Below, piece after piece: positions 15,056 through 20,506 of a stretch of 20,506 bases of DNA (position 1 is the first letter of the stretch; each line of letters opens with the position of its first letter). Both the position numbers and the translations under genes were made by a program. The stretch comes from a virus, in IMG/VR virus record IMGVR_UViG_3300046007_005408, positions 1-20,506 of that record. The stretch is one strand, 5' to 3'. Under the pieces are notes generated by a model. That model searched no databases, was not told where the DNA came from, and was given only the letters and a program-made list of their open reading frames with translations.

Positions 15056-15802
15056 TTAAGCCGCTGCTTTAGCTTCTGCTTTAGCACGTTTAGCTGCACC
15101 GTCATAATCAGCACAAGTGATACCACGACGTGTTAACAATGTTTTCAAACCACGGTCTGTTTTACCAGTAGCTTCTACTAATTGAGCTAAAGTCATATTA
15201 GCTACTTTAGAACCTAAAGCTTCAATAACATCTTCTGATGCTTTAGCATGGCTTTCTTTTTGTGCAGGAATACCGTCAATTTGACCTTGACGAGTTAAGC
15301 TTAATGCTTTACCACGTACTGATGCAACTTTCTTACCTAGAGCTTCAGCGATTTCTTCAATGAAGGAACCTGCTTTAACCATTTTGATAAACTTAGCTTC
15401 TTCAGCTTCAGTATATGTACGAACTGCTTCAACTTTCTCAGCAGCTTTAACACTACCAGTCAATTCCAAAGCAAGAATTTTACCTTGAACTTGTTTAGCA
15501 TTGAACTCGCCACCGTTGAATTTTTCAGCAATATCTTTATAAGTATATTTGCCTGCATTTGCATTAACGAAGTCTGCCAAATCAGCTGATTGCTCTTCAG
15601 TAAATGTAGCTGTTTTAACTTTAGCCATTGACTCTACTGTGAAGTCAAGTTGACGCAATTTAGCAGCAACTGAACGAACGCTCAAACCTAATGCTTCTGC
15701 TGCTTTTTCTACTGTTGCACCTGATACTGGTGACTCTGAACCTACGATAGTATTCAATTGAGCTACTGTTTCGTCATTCCATTTTTTAGTTACTTCTGTC
15801 AT
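15056..15802 (-). CDS. D5: D5-like DNA-binding protein with repeated HTH-like domains
   Basis: A 248-residue, Ala/Lys-rich protein that I match to the early DNA-binding protein D5 of T5 by position, size and composition. It appears built of tandem helical DNA-binding repeats, each opening with an aromatic residue and acidic stretch and containing an IAE.LG.. .V..V..K type helix-turn-helix: about 8-57 (starting KWNDET), 65-115 (TFTEEQ), 128-180 (TYTEAEE) and a divergent 188-233 (ALGSKVANMTLAQLV). The C-terminus is a basic Ala/Lys tail (AKRAKAEAKAAA). Codon choice is more regular (GCT, GAA, CGT) than in neighbours, typical of high expression. It follows ligB by one base and ends at a strong terminator. 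It probably binds DNA widely or regulates early transcription; the T5 match needs alignment. Confidence 0.82.
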   Translation of the reverse strand: MTEVTKKWNDETVAQLNTIVGSESPVSGATVEKAAEALGLSVRSVAAKLRQLDFTVESMAKVKTATFTEEQSADLADFVNANAGKYTYKDIAEKFNGGEFNAKQVQGKILALELTGSVKAAEKVEAVRTYTEAEEAKFIKMVKAGSFIEEIAEALGKKVASVRGKALSLTRQGQIDGIPAQKESHAKASEDVIEALGSKVANMTLAQLVEATGKTDRGLKTLLTRRGITCADYDGAAKRAKAEAKAAA

Positions 15803-15803
15803 A

Positions 15804-16562
15804 TTATTTTTCCATTAAATTTATGAACTGACTTAAGTCAGTTACGATTTGTAATCCGCGCTCTTCTGCGGTAGTTCTTTTTGAGCTGCCTTTACCACTT
15901 TCATCTACTAGAATACTTACTGCTTTAGTTAAAGTATCAACAACTATATACCCCAAAGTGTTCAATTTAGCAGTTGCCTCTGCTTTAGTTTTGAAACTGC
16001 TGAGTTTACCTGTAATACAAATTGTGCCTAAAGTTAAATTACTTTGTACTGCCTTTTTCTCTTTGAAATCAAAAGGTAGAAAGTCTTTTAATTCTTGATA
16101 CTCAAACTCTTTCCATTCTAGTAAATTGGCAGAAGCCTTATCGCCCAATCCTGCCTTTTTACAGTTATCTAAGGTAATATCTTCAAAAGAGTTAATAACA
16201 CTAGCGAGCTTTGAAGAGAGTGTGTTTCCAACTAAGGGAATACTCATAGACGCCAATACTGTGGCGAAGTCTGCTTGTTTACTTTTCTCAATTTCATCTA
16301 ATAACTTAGTTGCTACTTTACTTCCTAGAATTTCTGTTGCTTCTACTGCGTCTAGGTAATATAAATCAATTATAGACTCTAGCCCAAGTTTCTCAATAGT
16401 TTTCTCACCCATGCCTTTAATACCCATGTTTTTTGCAAAGGATATTAACTTTCCACTAACTTGAGCAGGGCAAGTAATATTTCTACAAAAAAGCTGAGCA
16501 TTTACTAATTCCAGAGGACTGGAACAGCAAGGGCAAGAGGTAGGGGCAACTATTTTTTTCAT
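15804..16562 (-). CDS. ligB: NAD-dependent DNA ligase, C-terminal subunit (split ligase)
   Basis: C-terminal half of a bacterial LigA-type ligase made as a separate protein, as in T5. From the ATG at 16562 it has 252 residues: a four-Cys zinc finger (Cys10, Cys13, Cys26, Cys31), helix-hairpin-helix repeats (MGIKGMGEKTIEKLG, SIPLVGNTLSSKL, AGLGDKASANLLEW regions) and a BRCT domain (about 175-250, with ICITGKL and GKGSSKRTTAEERG). These parts grip nicked DNA; catalysis comes from the partner LigA. A TTG six bases further upstream is an alternative start, but the ribosome-binding site is weak for both. It has its own promoter (16612-16640), unlike a simple split inside one operon. Confidence 0.95.
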   Translation of the reverse strand: MKKIVAPTSCPCCSSPLELVNAQLFCRNITCPAQVSGKLISFAKNMGIKGMGEKTIEKLGLESIIDLYYLDAVEATEILGSKVATKLLDEIEKSKQADFATVLASMSIPLVGNTLSSKLASVINSFEDITLDNCKKAGLGDKASANLLEWKEFEYQELKDFLPFDFKEKKAVQSNLTLGTICITGKLSSFKTKAEATAKLNTLGYIVVDTLTKAVSILVDESGKGSSKRTTAEERGLQIVTDLSQFINLMEK

Positions 16563-16611
16563 TGGCAAGTGTCTTTTTTAATAATTGTTTGTTTTTTCAT
16601 TTCAAGATACT

Positions 16612-16640
16612 ATTATACAGAAATTTGTTATATAATGCAA
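16612..16640 (-). promoter_or_regulatory. Sigma-70 promoter P2 for ligB and the D5-like gene
   Basis: On the minus strand -35 is TTGCAT (16640-16635) and -10 is TATAAT (16617-16612), 17 bp apart. The start of transcription should be near 16605, about 43 bases before the ligB ATG. Upstream AAAATTAACTTG and downstream TATCTTGAAATGAAAAAA match the other two promoters. It lies in the 95-base gap between ligA and ligB. Confidence 0.88.
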
Positions 16641-16657
16641 GTTAATTTTTTTAATGC

Positions 16658-17614
16658 CTAACCATTAACCTTATGTGTGATGCATGGAATGATACTACCT
16701 GCCCTTATAACATGAACAGTATCACCGATTTGAATATCTAAAGCCTCAATAAAGTCAATATTATTTAATGTTGCCCTAGTAATTTTTGCATCTTCAATGA
16801 CTACTTCTTCTAGTATGGCTACTGGTGTAACTTTACCACTTTTTCCTACTTGCCATACTACATCTAATAAAATGGTGTCTGCACCCTCATTTCTTTCTTT
16901 TAGAGCATAAGCCCCTCTAGGGAACTTAGCAGTATAGCCCATTTCATTAAATACTTTATTACTATTTACTCTAAATACCATACCATCGCAAGGGTATGTT
17001 TTATCTAACTCAAACTCTCCATGAGCAGTTTTGAAGCCCTCTCTACGAAGCTGTTTCATATCATCAACATAGGTATCATGGATATTAGGCTGTACGCCAT
17101 AAGCAAAGAACTCTAGAGCACGGGTTTTGAACTCTGTTGTATCTTTTAGATTTAAAGAACCTGCCGCATAATTACGGGCATTTTCAATATGCTTAGGAGC
17201 CATTACTTCACCAGTAATTTGTACTACACCCATCTGTTTAATTTTATGGGGTATAATATTAGATACTAAGAACTTATCCGTAATAACCTTGCCCTCAATA
17301 CCATCGCCACGAGTCATTACCCGTGATAAAGTACCATCAATATAAAGAATATCAATAGCGGCTCCGTCAAGTTTAAGACTATATACAACATCACTGATAC
17401 CTTCTAATGGTTTTTTCATGTCCTCACCCTCATAGAATTTTTGAAGGCTATACATTTGGAAATAGTGCTTTTCTGTATCTTCGTGCTGTTTAGCACCTAC
17501 GGAACCGTAGCCAATAGAGTCTGCTAAAGCATCAAATACTTCATCGCTTATAATAGGACTACCATTATAGTAGGCTTCTGAACACGCATCTAAATATGTT
17601 TTAATGTTTTGCAT
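16658..17614 (-). CDS. ligA: NAD-dependent DNA ligase, N-terminal adenylating subunit (split ligase)
   Basis: Catalytic half of the split NAD-dependent ligase. The 318 residues have an NAD/NMN-binding Ia-like region (YYNGSPIISDEVFDAL and HYFQMYSLQKF), the adenylation motif KLDG with nucleophilic Lys81, Asp83 and Gly84, MTRGDG, GEVMAPK, the DGMVFRVN motif and the KERNEG segment, then an OB-fold start (VVWQVGKSGKVTPVAILE). It lacks the zinc, HhH and BRCT parts, which the next gene supplies. It seals nicks left after flap removal. The promoter at 17642-17670 is a perfect consensus and the leader is only about 20 bases with a poor ribosome-binding site. Confidence 0.95.
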   Translation of the reverse strand: MQNIKTYLDACSEAYYNGSPIISDEVFDALADSIGYGSVGAKQHEDTEKHYFQMYSLQKFYEGEDMKKPLEGISDVVYSLKLDGAAIDILYIDGTLSRVMTRGDGIEGKVITDKFLVSNIIPHKIKQMGVVQITGEVMAPKHIENARNYAAGSLNLKDTTEFKTRALEFFAYGVQPNIHDTYVDDMKQLRREGFKTAHGEFELDKTYPCDGMVFRVNSNKVFNEMGYTAKFPRGAYALKERNEGADTILLDVVWQVGKSGKVTPVAILEEVVIEDAKITRATLNNIDFIEALDIQIGDTVHVIRAGSIIPCITHKVNG

Positions 17615-17641
17615 TTTGTTCTTTTCTCAATTTAAGAAACT

Positions 17642-17670
17642 ATTATACGCTATTCTGCTTTATCTGTCAA
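17642..17670 (-). promoter_or_regulatory. Consensus sigma-70 promoter P3 for ligA
   Basis: On the minus strand -35 is TTGACA (17670-17665) and -10 is TATAAT (17647-17642) with a 17-bp spacer, a perfect consensus. The -35 box overlaps the end of the PC4-like gene. The transcript should start near 17635, some 20 bases before the ligA ATG. Downstream TTTCTTAAATTGAGAAAA matches promoters P1 and P2. Confidence 0.93.
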
Positions 17671-17961
17671 GTCTTTAATTTTATCGCTAAAGTGCTTTGT
17701 TATAGAGTCTACTGTTTCTGCTTTGGCACATAATTCAATTAAGGCATCTAATATAGCATAAATATTTTGAATACTCATAGGAATTGATATTCCTTCTTTA
17801 CTAGGGGCATATTCGCCCTCAAAGGTTTGGAAATACTTCCTAATATGCAAATACTCTACATCACGGAAAAGATTAGCTACTACTCTTAACTGGTATGCTT
17901 TTACTTCATTACTATAAATTGTGCGTTCAAAGATTGTTTCGCTTACTGGTTGTTCTGCCAT
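17650..17961 (-). CDS. PC4/p15-like ssDNA-binding protein
   Basis: A 103-residue homologue of the eukaryotic transcription coactivator PC4. The core (about 23-80) has the family pattern: a strand with LRVVANLFRDVEYLHIRKYF (hydrophobic strand then IRKY at 40-43), then PSKEGISIP at 53-61, then the C-terminal dimerising helix (NIYAILDALIELCAKAE). PC4-fold proteins dimerise and bind ssDNA, and a PC4 homologue has been described in phage T5 and linked to recombination-dependent replication. The start codon follows the stop of the 95-aa gene with no gap. Its end carries the -35 box of ligA. The N-terminal 20 residues are variable. Confidence 0.82.
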   Translation of the reverse strand: MAEQPVSETIFERTIYSNEVKAYQLRVVANLFRDVEYLHIRKYFQTFEGEYAPSKEGISIPMSIQNIYAILDALIELCAKAETVDSITKHFSDKIKDLTDKAE

Positions 17962-18249
17962 TTAATCTATCTCAATAAAGGGGTAATACGTTATAGTACG
18001 TGCAGATTTATTTACTTTAAAATATTTTAGTTCTAATTTAGCTAGAATAGAGTGAACCAAATCTACTAAAGATAAATCTCTAGCTACAGTATTATCTACT
18101 TCATGAATACTTATAGGATATTCGGGGGATAACATAGCCTGACCTATAATTTTTAAGGCTGTACCAGTACTACTACCTGCTCTCCTACCCTCTAATTCCT
18201 CTATAGTGCAACCATATACATTTTCTATCAGTAATTTGCTTATTTTCAT
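17962..18249 (-). CDS. Hypothetical protein, 95 aa
   Basis: Unrecognised protein directly upstream of the PC4-like gene (stop and next start abut). AAGGA lies 5-6 bases before the ATG and overlaps the stop of the 51-aa gene, showing coupling. It is a mix of helices (TIEELEGRRAGSSTGTALK) and a final beta-like stretch (YFKVNKSARTITYYPFIEID). The segment SLVDLVHSILAKLELKYFKV resembles a helical packing region. There is no known motif. Confidence 0.8.
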   Translation of the reverse strand: MKISKLLIENVYGCTIEELEGRRAGSSTGTALKIIGQAMLSPEYPISIHEVDNTVARDLSLVDLVHSILAKLELKYFKVNKSARTITYYPFIEID

Positions 18250-18257
18250 TTCAGTCC

Positions 18258-18413
18258 TTAATCCCAGTTAAAACTACCGATTTGGTAGATTTTAAACCAT
18301 GTAGTGGGTTTTACTGTTTTCCAGTATGTGTTTTCTTGGAAAGTAATTATACCATCCCAAGTAATTTGTAGGTGTCGTACGCCAAAGCGTATATTTAATA
18401 TTAAGTCTGACAT
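18258..18413 (-). CDS. Small hypothetical protein, 51 aa
   Basis: A 51-residue protein in the gap between the 95-aa and 202-aa genes. The ATG has AGG 7 bases ahead (AAAGGTAAAAA), and its TAA stop overlaps the ribosome-binding site of the 95-aa gene. It is rich in Trp, Tyr and Phe and looks beta-stranded (ILNIRFGVRHLQITWDG, YWKTVKPTTWFKIYQIG). The regular spacing of aromatic residues suggests a small sheet that could bind nucleic acid or a protein partner. Function is unknown. Confidence 0.75.
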   Translation of the reverse strand: MSDLILNIRFGVRHLQITWDGIITFQENTYWKTVKPTTWFKIYQIGSFNWD

Positions 18414-18481
18414 TTTTTACCTTTGGCGCAGGTTAATAATTTTACTAACAGATATTATTGCTAATACCTGCTATAAAACTA

Positions 18482-19090
18482 CTATATACTAATACCCTTA
18501 TCCCGAAGATGTTGTAAAGAGGCAAGCTCCCATGCAGGCTGATACGCATTTTCTTCCTGTGCATCTAGCCATACACGGTAAACTTTACCATCTTTATGTG
18601 GAACTTCTCCACGAATTTCAGCTATACTATCATATCTAGCAGAGTACACTCGTTCACCGATTTTGAACTCTGTACGAACTGCACCATCAGGTATTAGCTC
18701 TGGGTGGAAGTAATCATGAGAGGCTGCTCTAAGCGTAATGTCATTAGACTCTAGTACACGCTTAATAAATTCTGGTCCTCTATATACTGCCTTACTAAGA
18801 GCATCAATGGTTGCACCTTCTAAATACTCAGTTACAATATGACTAACTTCATCGGGGGATGCTGGAGTGCCACGTTTAGCTTTTCTACGTGCTGCATCTT
18901 GCGCTTTCTTCTCTAGGAAGGAATTAATTAACTTATCAAGCCTAGTAGTATTATAGGCAATATTAAGCATAGCGCAAGCAGCTGTCTTAGTAATAGGTTT
19001 CTCACTGTTTAAGGCAGCAATAACCCTCTCCATATTAAGAGCATCTAAACGTTCTTCGCCGCTAGTGCGTTTCTTGAGCAGACTCGCCAT
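18482..19090 (-). CDS. HTH-containing hypothetical protein, 202 aa
   Basis: Translated from the ATG at 19090, which has a perfect GAGGAGG with a 6-base spacing inside the upstream gene; a start 48 bases earlier has no such site. The first 80 residues are helical and basic (NMERVIAALNSEKPITKTAACAMLNI and AQDAARRKAKRG segments), with a second HTH-like stretch around 95-130 (ATIDALSKAVYRGPEFIKRV). Residues about 150-190 look like an SH3- or KOW-type barrel (FKIGERVYSARYDSIAEI, GKVYRVWLDAQEE). Together this suggests a nucleic-acid-binding regulator of early genes. No family name can be given with confidence. Confidence 0.8.
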   Translation of the reverse strand: MASLLKKRTSGEERLDALNMERVIAALNSEKPITKTAACAMLNIAYNTTRLDKLINSFLEKKAQDAARRKAKRGTPASPDEVSHIVTEYLEGATIDALSKAVYRGPEFIKRVLESNDITLRAASHDYFHPELIPDGAVRTEFKIGERVYSARYDSIAEIRGEVPHKDGKVYRVWLDAQEENAYQPAWELASLQHLRDKGISI

Positions 19091-19262
19091 TAAATACCTC
19101 CTCAATGTAGTTAAGCTGGTCAACATACATTCTGTCAACTTCTTGTTTTAGTTGAGATAGCTCTCTTAGAACCAACTCTCTAATCTCTTTTTCAGAGTAT
19201 CCAGAGCCTTTCATTGTTCTAATAGTTCTAATATCTCTGTCGTACAGCTCTAATCTGCCCAT
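19062..19262 (-). CDS. Small helical hypothetical protein, 66 aa
   Basis: A charged, almost wholly helical 66-residue protein (DIRTIRTMKGSGYSEKEI and LVLRELSQLKQEVDRMYVD), likely an HTH or coiled-coil protein. The segment MKGSGYSEKEIRELVLREL resembles the recognition-type helix-turn-helix found in small phage regulators. GGAG lies 8 bases before its ATG. It overlaps the gene before it by 13 bases and the 202-aa gene by 29 bases. A DNA-binding role is plausible but not shown. Confidence 0.75.
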   Translation of the reverse strand: MGRLELYDRDIRTIRTMKGSGYSEKEIRELVLRELSQLKQEVDRMYVDQLNYIEEVFNGESAQETH

Positions 19263-19456
19263 AGTGGTAACTCCAAATCATCTTCATTATATTGAACCCG
19301 TACTAACTGACTATCCTTCCAAAACTTAACGGTATAGATAGTAGTAGGGGTTTTTCCTCTTTTAAAACTAGGGAATTCTGTCCTACTTACTATAGTGCAT
19401 AGTTGCCCGCTAGTCTTATGACGTAATAAGTCAGTTAGTGCGAATTTAGCTGCCAT
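19250..19456 (-). CDS. Small SH3/KOW-like hypothetical protein, 68 aa
   Basis: A 68-residue protein that abuts the stop of the 125-aa gene (TAA followed directly by ATG). After a short N-terminal segment (KFALTDLLRHK) the pattern is alternating beta strands (GQLCTIVSRTEF, TIYTVKFWKD, QLVRVQYNEDDLELP), like a small SH3/Tudor-type barrel. Similar barrels often bind RNA, DNA or transcription complexes. Its neighbour, the 202-aa protein, seems to end in a comparable barrel. Family unassigned. Confidence 0.75.
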   Translation of the reverse strand: MAAKFALTDLLRHKTSGQLCTIVSRTEFPSFKRGKTPTTIYTVKFWKDSQLVRVQYNEDDLELPLWAD

Positions 19457-19834
19457 TTAGTCGCCTGATTTTAATGCAGCTGTAACTACAGTAGCAAAGT
19501 AAGCTGCTGCTTTACCAGTCAACTTCTCTAAGATTTCGTCATCCACTTCAGCGCCTGAAGCTTCAATAGCTGAACGTAATTCAGCAATCTGGGACTCTTT
19601 TGAAACACGTTTCGGAGCATCACCGCTTGCTTTAGCTTTAGTACCAGTACTAGTGCTTGATGCTTCTTTCTTAACATAAACGCCAGCTTGTACTAAAATC
19701 ATACGTACACCATTAGGTGTTTGTTGCAACTCTTCTGCAATTTCTTTAATGATTTCTACTGAATTTTCAGGTGTTGGGCCTGCTGCTTCATAAGATGCGA
19801 TTGCTGATGTTTTTTGTTCTTCTGTCCATGCCAT
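19457..19834 (-). CDS. D5-like N-domain protein, putative DNA-binding, 125 aa
   Basis: The first 55 residues (AWTEEQKTSAIASYE and IKEIAEELQQTPNGVRMILV regions) follow the same aromatic-acidic-helix and IAEEL..T..GVR helix-turn-helix pattern as the repeats of the D5-like protein. A Ser/Thr/Ala/Lys-rich linker follows (about 56-80), then a helical C-terminal domain (QIAELRSAIEASG, DDEILEKLTGKAAAYF). AGGA precedes the ATG by about 10 bases. Its codon choice (GCT, GAA, ACT) is like that of the D5-like and ssDNA-binding proteins, suggesting high expression. It may bind DNA on its own or compete with the D5-like protein; this is inference from the repeat pattern. Confidence 0.82.
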   Translation of the reverse strand: MAWTEEQKTSAIASYEAAGPTPENSVEIIKEIAEELQQTPNGVRMILVQAGVYVKKEASSTSTGTKAKASGDAPKRVSKESQIAELRSAIEASGAEVDDEILEKLTGKAAAYFATVVTAALKSGD

Positions 19835-19847
19835 ATTTTAATTTCCT

Positions 19848-20132
19848 TTAATGGTAGTTATTATTTTGAATTGGGTTCGCAGTTATGAGTAACTGTTCTT
19901 TTAATAGTTTATTATACAAAATACCATAAGCCTCACAAATATCATATAGTAAATGTATAGGCATATTCATAGTACCCAACTCATGAATATGCAGGTCTTG
20001 CTCAATAGATAAAGTATCCATATTAGCTAATAGCTGATGGGTATTTTGTAATATCTCATTTAATCCATTAGACTCCCAGATATTGAATTTTCTAGGGTTC
20101 TTAGGAATTTTTAATGTCTGCCGTCTTGCCAT
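19848..20132 (-). CDS. Hypothetical protein, 94 aa
   Basis: Unrecognised protein. The ATG at 20132 is preferred over one 24 bases upstream because the latter has no ribosome-binding site, while here GGTAG lies 6 bases ahead and coincides with the stop of the microprotein before it. The N-terminus is basic (ARRQTLKIPKNPRK); the rest is helical (LNEILQNTHQLLANMDTLS, HLLYDICEAYGILYNKLL) without membrane segments. The start remains uncertain. The context is early accessory genes. Confidence 0.72.
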   Translation of the reverse strand: MARRQTLKIPKNPRKFNIWESNGLNEILQNTHQLLANMDTLSIEQDLHIHELGTMNMPIHLLYDICEAYGILYNKLLKEQLLITANPIQNNNYH

Positions 20133-20136
20133 AGTT

Positions 20137-20235
20137 CTACCAGTGGTGAATAACATTTATTATTAGAACTATATCTGCTATAGCGGCTAAGGCTATTAGA
20201 AGGTACTTATCAAAAATTTCACGAAACTTGTTAAT
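20137..20235 (-). CDS. Putative membrane microprotein with ATT start, 32 aa
   Basis: An open frame with no ATG, GTG or TTG near its start, but an ATT codon lies 8 bases after a strong GGAAGGAG and opens MNKFREIFDKYL if read as Met. It continues with a hydrophobic stretch (LLIALAAIADIVLIINVI) that would make one membrane helix, then a short HHW tail. It overlaps the end of the 44-aa gene and stops two bases before the ribosome-binding site of the 94-aa gene. The coding pattern is persuasive but the ATT start is unusual; a frameshift from the overlapping gene is the alternative. Confidence 0.5.
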   Translation of the reverse strand: MNKFREIFDKYLLIALAAIADIVLIINVIHHW

Positions 20236-20330
20236 AGCTCAATCTCCTTCCATATACCTAATGGCATTGCTAGTATTAAAGCAATACCTAAACTAATTTC
20301 AAAATTACTAAACCTAGTACGTCTCTGCAA
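20196..20330 (-). CDS. Putative small membrane protein with TTG start, 44 aa
   Basis: A 44-residue frame starting at TTG, with GGAG 7 bases ahead inside the end of the previous gene. It has a basic N-terminus (QRRTRF) followed by a hydrophobic segment (ISLGIALILAMPLGIW), fitting one membrane helix with the basic end inside, then an amphipathic tail. Its 3' end contains the ribosome-binding site of the next microprotein. No other frame explains this stretch. The TTG start lowers confidence. Confidence 0.52.
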   Translation of the reverse strand: MQRRTRFSNFEISLGIALILAMPLGIWKEIELLTSFVKFLISTF

Positions 20331-20506
20331 TTACATTCTCCATACGAGTTGAGTCAAAATTGCGTAGATTATGCTTAATATCATAATTCTCTAAAAGTTG
20401 TACTAATGCGTTATTGTACTGTTCTTTAATGATATTAATACCTTGAGCTAACGCTAATTGACTTTCATCATCTAGTTCTTCAATGTCAACGGTAAGATGA
20501 AGTTTA
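20314..20506 (-). CDS. Hypothetical protein, C-terminal part (cut by window edge)
   Basis: The last 63 residues of a protein whose start lies beyond the right edge. The visible part is helical and acidic (DIEELDDESQLALAQGIN, IIKEQYNNALVQLLENYDI), ending in RNFDSTRMENVIAETY. No motif is recognised. Its end overlaps the start of the TTG-initiated microprotein by 17 bases. Confidence 0.75.
   Translation of the reverse strand, partial: KLHLTVDIEELDDESQLALAQGINIIKEQYNNALVQLLENYDIKHNLRNFDSTRMENVIAETY

Noticed and set aside
16563-16568. TTG start for ligB six bases before the ATG
   Set aside because: The ribosome-binding site is weak for both; ATG is the default and the two extra residues carry no motif.
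18428-18471. Inverted repeat GCAGGT / ACCTGC with a 32-base AT-rich interval
   Set aside because: Arms are only six bases and the interval is long; there is no U-tract. It may be chance or a weak operator and is not called.
1-20506. tRNA genes, CRISPR arrays, insertion sequences, attachment sites
   Set aside because: I looked for cloverleaf-like segments, regular spaced repeats, terminal inverted repeats with transposases and integrase genes and saw none. T5-like phages do carry tRNA genes elsewhere in the genome.

Overview
This window looks like the early DNA-replication, recombination and nucleotide-metabolism block of a T5-like lytic tailed phage with a low-GC genome. The evidence is gene content and order. 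Read along the minus strand there is a split NAD-dependent DNA ligase (ligA, ligB), a D5-like DNA-binding protein, a DnaB-type helicase, a zinc/Toprim primase, a family A DNA polymerase and a D10-like helicase. These are followed by an ssDNA-binding protein, D12/SbcD, D13/SbcC, a D14-like nuclease, the D15 flap endonuclease, dUTPase and ribonucleotide reductase. To my knowledge this matches the layout of phage T5. The host cannot be named. The three good promoters are of the bacterial sigma-70 type. I found no integrase, structural genes, tRNAs, insertion sequences or CRISPR arrays.

Every supported gene is on the minus strand, so transcription runs from high to low coordinates, and long plus-strand frames are shadows. 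Genes are packed tightly, with many ATGA, TTGA or TAATG stop/start overlaps that imply translational coupling. Starting from the right edge: (1) 20506-17650 is an accessory early cluster of small proteins. It holds two overlapping membrane microproteins with unusual start codons, several predicted HTH or SH3-like proteins, and a homologue of the eukaryotic coactivator PC4. (2) 17670-15002 holds ligA and ligB, each behind its own promoter, then the D5-like gene and a strong intrinsic terminator. (3) 14986-7590 is the replisome: a small unknown, helicase, primase, small unknown, polymerase, a 175-aa unknown, small proteins including a Lar-like zinc protein, and the D10-like helicase. (4) 7543-6408 is a separate unit with promoter, 123-aa unknown, ssDNA-binding protein and terminator. 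(5) 6392-1 holds SbcD, glutaredoxin, SbcC, an unknown, the D14-like nuclease, flap endonuclease, dUTPase, a tiny Cys-rich protein and the large subunit of ribonucleotide reductase, which is cut by the window edge.

Together these genes form a nearly self-sufficient replication system. RNR and glutaredoxin supply dNTPs, and dUTPase keeps uracil out. Helicase, primase and polymerase copy the DNA while the ssDNA-binding protein and possibly the PC4 homologue coat it. Flap endonuclease and ligase join fragments, and SbcCD, the D14-like nuclease and the D10-like helicase act in recombination-dependent replication.

The most notable non-coding structure is a family of three nearly superimposable promoters with about 60 bp of shared sequence. 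It reaches past the -35/-10 core into the start of the transcript, upstream of ligA, ligB and the ssDNA-binding-protein operon. Two perfect-stem terminators lie directly after the ssDNA-binding protein and the D5-like protein and just before the next gene's ribosome-binding site. This suggests partial termination that makes DNA-coating proteins in excess over the enzymes downstream.
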